Shown here: one piece after another, positions 8,060 to 9,394 of the stretch
Numbering within the stretch: position 1 is the stretch's first letter
Layout: every line of letters begins with the position of its first letter
Assembly (NCBI GenBank): GCA_038231495.1
Contig: JBBRLG010000281.1
Span: 1-9,394, forward strand
Length of the DNA: 9,394 bases
DNA from: JBBRLG01 sp038231495
GTDB taxonomy: Bacteria > Planctomycetota > Planctomycetia > Gemmatales > Gemmataceae
Reading direction: 5' to 3'
Notes under the pieces: generated by a model
What the model was told of the DNA's origin: nothing
Database searches by the model: none
What the model saw: the letters and a program-made list of their open reading frames with translations, nothing else
Translations under genes and position numbers: made by a program

Positions 8060-8065
8060 ATTATA
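8060..8065 (-). promoter_or_regulatory. Candidate nadE -10 box
   Basis: A perfect TATAAT on the minus strand, 41 bases before the nadE ATG, giving a leader of roughly 35 bases. The place for a -35 box (about 8083-8088) reads CCTACT, a poor match, and lies within a palindromic repeat and a 12-bp palindrome. The -10 alone is convincing; an activator or another sigma factor could compensate. Confidence 0.45.
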
Positions 8066-8075
8066 GGGTATTGGA

Positions 8076-8087
8076 CTACTTAAGTAG
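8076..8087. promoter_or_regulatory. 12-bp perfect palindrome over the nadE -35 region
   Basis: CTACTTAAGTAG is a perfect palindrome located 11 bases upstream of the candidate nadE -10 box, where a dimeric regulator could block or recruit polymerase. Its right half is also the outer edge of the palindrome pair at 8082-8148, so it could be a by-product of that repeat. A regulator is not identified. Confidence 0.3.
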
Positions 8088-8148
8088 GTGCCGCGAGCCG
8101 AGCGGCACCGTTGCCGCAATGGTCCGGCTCGGCTCGCCGGACCTACTT
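8082..8148. repeat. Inverted pair of REP-like hairpin units with compensatory changes
   Basis: Two 23-base units, 8087-8109 and 8121-8143, lie in opposite orientation with an 11-base spacer. Each forms its own stem with 8-bp arms and a 7-base loop. The loops are exact reverse complements. Compared in the same orientation, the units differ at four positions, and these form two base pairs that have swapped (8090/8106 and 8092/8104), so both stems stay intact. Outer AAGTA and TACTT extend the inverted symmetry to 27 bases per side. The arrangement is like paired REP units (BIMEs) of other bacteria. Confidence 0.75.
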
Positions 8149-8165
8149 CCGGCCCAACCCCTTTC

Positions 8166-8183
8166 GTTACAGCCGTTACAGCC
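8166..8183. repeat. Tandem 9-bp duplication
   Basis: GTTACAGCC occurs twice back to back (8166-8174, 8175-8183). Nearby, TTGCGTAC occurs at 8201-8208 and 8221-8228. The rest of 8149-8279 shows no gene, RNA or clear promoter. Confidence 0.5.
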
Positions 8184-8287
8184 CGTAGCACTTCGCCGGT
8201 TTGCGTACGCTACCCGCGCCTTGCGTACTTGTGGCGGACCCGCGGGTGCTGCCACAATGAGATTGGGCTGCAAATCAACGACTTTAT

Positions 8288-8423
8288 GTAACCGTTCACC
8301 GGCAACTTCTCCCCCCCTTACGAAGGGGGGGTAGGGGGGGTTAAGAACGATTGCAGTACGCGGTCATCGCGCTATTTCCACCCCCCCTACCCCCCCTTCG
8401 TAAGGGGGGGAGTGAACGGTTAC
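8288..8423. mobile_element. MITE-like non-autonomous element, IS66-type ends
   Basis: A 136-bp element bounded by perfect 12-bp terminal inverted repeats (GTAACCGTTCAC at 8288-8299; its complement at 8412-8423) and flanked by an exact 8-bp duplication, GACTTTAT, at 8280-8287 and 8424-8431. Ends starting GTAA together with 8-bp target duplications are features of the IS66 family, so I infer mobilisation by an IS66-type transposase acting in trans. Inside lies a 30-bp perfect inverted repeat around a 40-base centre, with an extra 10 bases on the left. It has no transposase and no plausible coding frame. It sits 38 bases before the dehydrogenase start codon. Confidence 0.82.
8311..8410. repeat. 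30-bp perfect inverted repeat of C7/G7 tracts inside the MITE
   Basis: 8311-8340 pairs with 8381-8410 without mismatch. Each arm has the pattern C7-TTACGAA-G7-TA-G7 or its complement, so one arm contains runs of seven C or G that could also fold back locally (C7 with G7 around TTACGAA). Similar CCCCCCTTA...AAGGGGGG repeats are known to me from cyanobacterial and other genomes as abundant dispersed sequences. Transcripts across it would form a very stable stem, so it may act as a terminator or insulator before the dehydrogenase. Confidence 0.85.
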
Positions 8424-8449
8424 GACTTTATCACCGATCCAATTAAACT

Positions 8450-8454
8450 AGGAA
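8450..8454 (+). promoter_or_regulatory. Ribosome binding site of the dehydrogenase gene
   Basis: AGGAA lies seven bases before the ATG at 8462, supporting that start. No good promoter is seen between the MITE and the gene; TTAAAC near 8443 is a weak -10 candidate. Confidence 0.5.
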
Positions 8455-8461
8455 CCGAGAC

Positions 8462-9307
8462 ATGGGGCAGCGGCGGAGCATTGCGGGAGCGCGAATCCTC
8501 ATCACGGGCGCGTCACAGGGCATCGGCAAGGCACTGGCGGTACTCGCGGCGCAGCGAGGCGCAAAGATACTGGCGGCGGCACGGTCGGACGCGCTGCTCG
8601 CCGAGCTGGCCGAGCAAGTGCGCTTCGCGGGCGGCATCATCGAGACGGTCCACGCCGACGTGACAAGTGCCGACGACCGTCAGCGCATGGTCGAGACGGC
8701 GAAACGGCACTTTCGCGGCCTCGACGTGCTGATTAACAACGCCGGCATCGGCGCCACCGGCCACTTCGCCGAGGCCGGTCCGGAGCGGCTGCGTGCCATC
8801 ATGGAGGTCAACTTCTTCGGCCTGACCGAGACGACGCGGGCTTGCCTGCCGCTGCTGCGCGCCGCCACCCGGCCCGCGATCGTCAACATCTCGTCGATCG
8901 CCGGCAAGCGCGGCATCCCGGCCCGCAGCGAATATTCGGCGAGCAAGTTCGCGGTGCAAGGCTTCAGCGAGGCGCTGCGGGCGGAGTTGGCCAAGGACGA
9001 CATCGACGTGATTGTCGTGAACCCCGGCCTGACGCAGACGAACTTCTCGCGGAACATGCTGGAACAAAAGGCGCGGGTGCAGATGGACCACCTGCGCGGC
9101 ATGACGCCCGAAGCGGTGGCTGCGGCGACGCTGCGTGCCCTGGAGCGCGGCACGCACGAGATCAATCTGAGTTGGCCGGGCAAGCTGCTGGTGTTCGTGA
9201 GCCGTTTCTTGCCGCGCCTGGCCGACCGCATCGCGGCGCGCAAGGTACGGGCGGTGTTCCGCAACGAACTGGTTTCCGCGAAAGAGCCTGCTGCCGTCGA
9301 GGCGTAG
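8462..9307 (+). CDS. Short-chain dehydrogenase/reductase (SDR), substrate unknown
   Basis: Classical SDR of 281 residues with a Rossmann fold that uses NAD(P)H to reduce or oxidise a carbonyl or hydroxyl substrate. The cofactor motif TGASQGIG is at 15-22, an acidic ADV at 65-67, NNAG at 92-95, structural Asn at 117, catalytic Ser144 or Ser145, and YSASK with Tyr158 and Lys162. NPG at 187-189 follows. Arg41 after the second strand suggests preference for NADP(H). The last 45 residues include a hydrophobic, amphipathic stretch (about 239-257, KLLVFVSRFLPRLADRI), which could touch the membrane, as in several reductases acting on lipid-like substrates; this is inference. AGGAA precedes the ATG at proper distance. 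The MITE-like element lies 38 bases upstream and may have changed its original promoter. No neighbouring gene points to a substrate. Confidence 0.93.
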   Translation: MGQRRSIAGARILITGASQGIGKALAVLAAQRGAKILAAARSDALLAELAEQVRFAGGIIETVHADVTSADDRQRMVETAKRHFRGLDVLINNAGIGATGHFAEAGPERLRAIMEVNFFGLTETTRACLPLLRAATRPAIVNISSIAGKRGIPARSEYSASKFAVQGFSEALRAELAKDDIDVIVVNPGLTQTNFSRNMLEQKARVQMDHLRGMTPEAVAAATLRALERGTHEINLSWPGKLLVFVSRFLPRLADRIAARKVRAVFRNELVSAKEPAAVEA

Positions 9308-9321
9308 CAGAAGCGTTGTTC

Positions 9322-9386
9322 AACCAAGACACCCCAAGAAGCCAACTAAAAAAGATACAACCAAGAGCACCCAAAAAAGATTTTTA
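9322..9386. repeat. Degenerate A-rich repeats after the dehydrogenase
   Basis: After the SDR stop the composition turns A-rich. AACCAAGACACCCC (9322-9335) is echoed by AACCAAGAGCACCC (9359-9372), and each is followed by an AAAAAAGAT. The tail ends in AAAAAAGATTTTT. This looks like a worn ACCAAGACACCAAG-type repeat. It may include a weak terminator, but I see no GC stem. No gene is supported here, and the window ends at 9394. Confidence 0.5.
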
Positions 9387-9394
9387 ATTGTGCG

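Noticed and set aside
8017..8334. Small coding frames in the nadE-SDR intergenic region
   Set aside because: They run through palindromes and the MITE, lack ribosome binding sites and show no conserved motifs.

Overview
The window is a GC-rich bacterial chromosome segment with five complete protein genes and unusually palindrome-rich gaps between them. A planctomycete (Gemmata-like) source is my best guess. It rests on general codon and GC character and on intergenic palindromes that resemble dispersed repeats I associate with that group. It is an inference, not a marker-gene assignment.

Layout. (1) 1-227: a 29-bp direct repeat pair with a 50-bp period, then the leader of the first operon. 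(2) 228-4609, plus strand: a two-gene operon for the SbcD nuclease and the SbcC/Rad50-type ATPase, joined by an ATGA stop/start overlap. (3) 4609-4662: a perfect 23-bp hairpin that includes the last base of the sbcC stop codon and most of the converging gene's stop codon, a probable two-way terminator. (4) 4661-5836, minus strand: a receiver-like domain fused to a PP2C/SpoIIE-type serine phosphatase; the receiver lacks the usual phosphorylation residues. (5) 5837-5996: a short gap with a perfect 28-bp-arm hairpin. (6) 5997-8018, minus strand: glutamine-dependent NAD+ synthetase. (7) 8019-8461: a 443-bp divergent intergenic region with a consensus -10 box for nadE, two inverted palindromic units that differ by compensatory base changes, and a 136-bp MITE-like element (8288-8423) with 12-bp terminal inverted repeats beginning GTAA and an exact 8-bp target duplication. 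(8) 8462-9307, plus strand: a short-chain dehydrogenase/reductase. (9) 9308-9394: a purine-rich, lower-GC tail with degenerate repeats.

SbcD and SbcC clearly act together as a DNA-end and hairpin-processing nuclease. The phosphatase (signalling), nadE (NAD biosynthesis) and the dehydrogenase (redox, NAD(P)-dependent) show no evident shared pathway with it or each other; this looks like an ordinary housekeeping neighbourhood. I found no convincing new multi-gene system. The most informative non-coding signals are the MITE with its target duplication, the covarying palindrome pair, and the degenerate receiver domain of the phosphatase.
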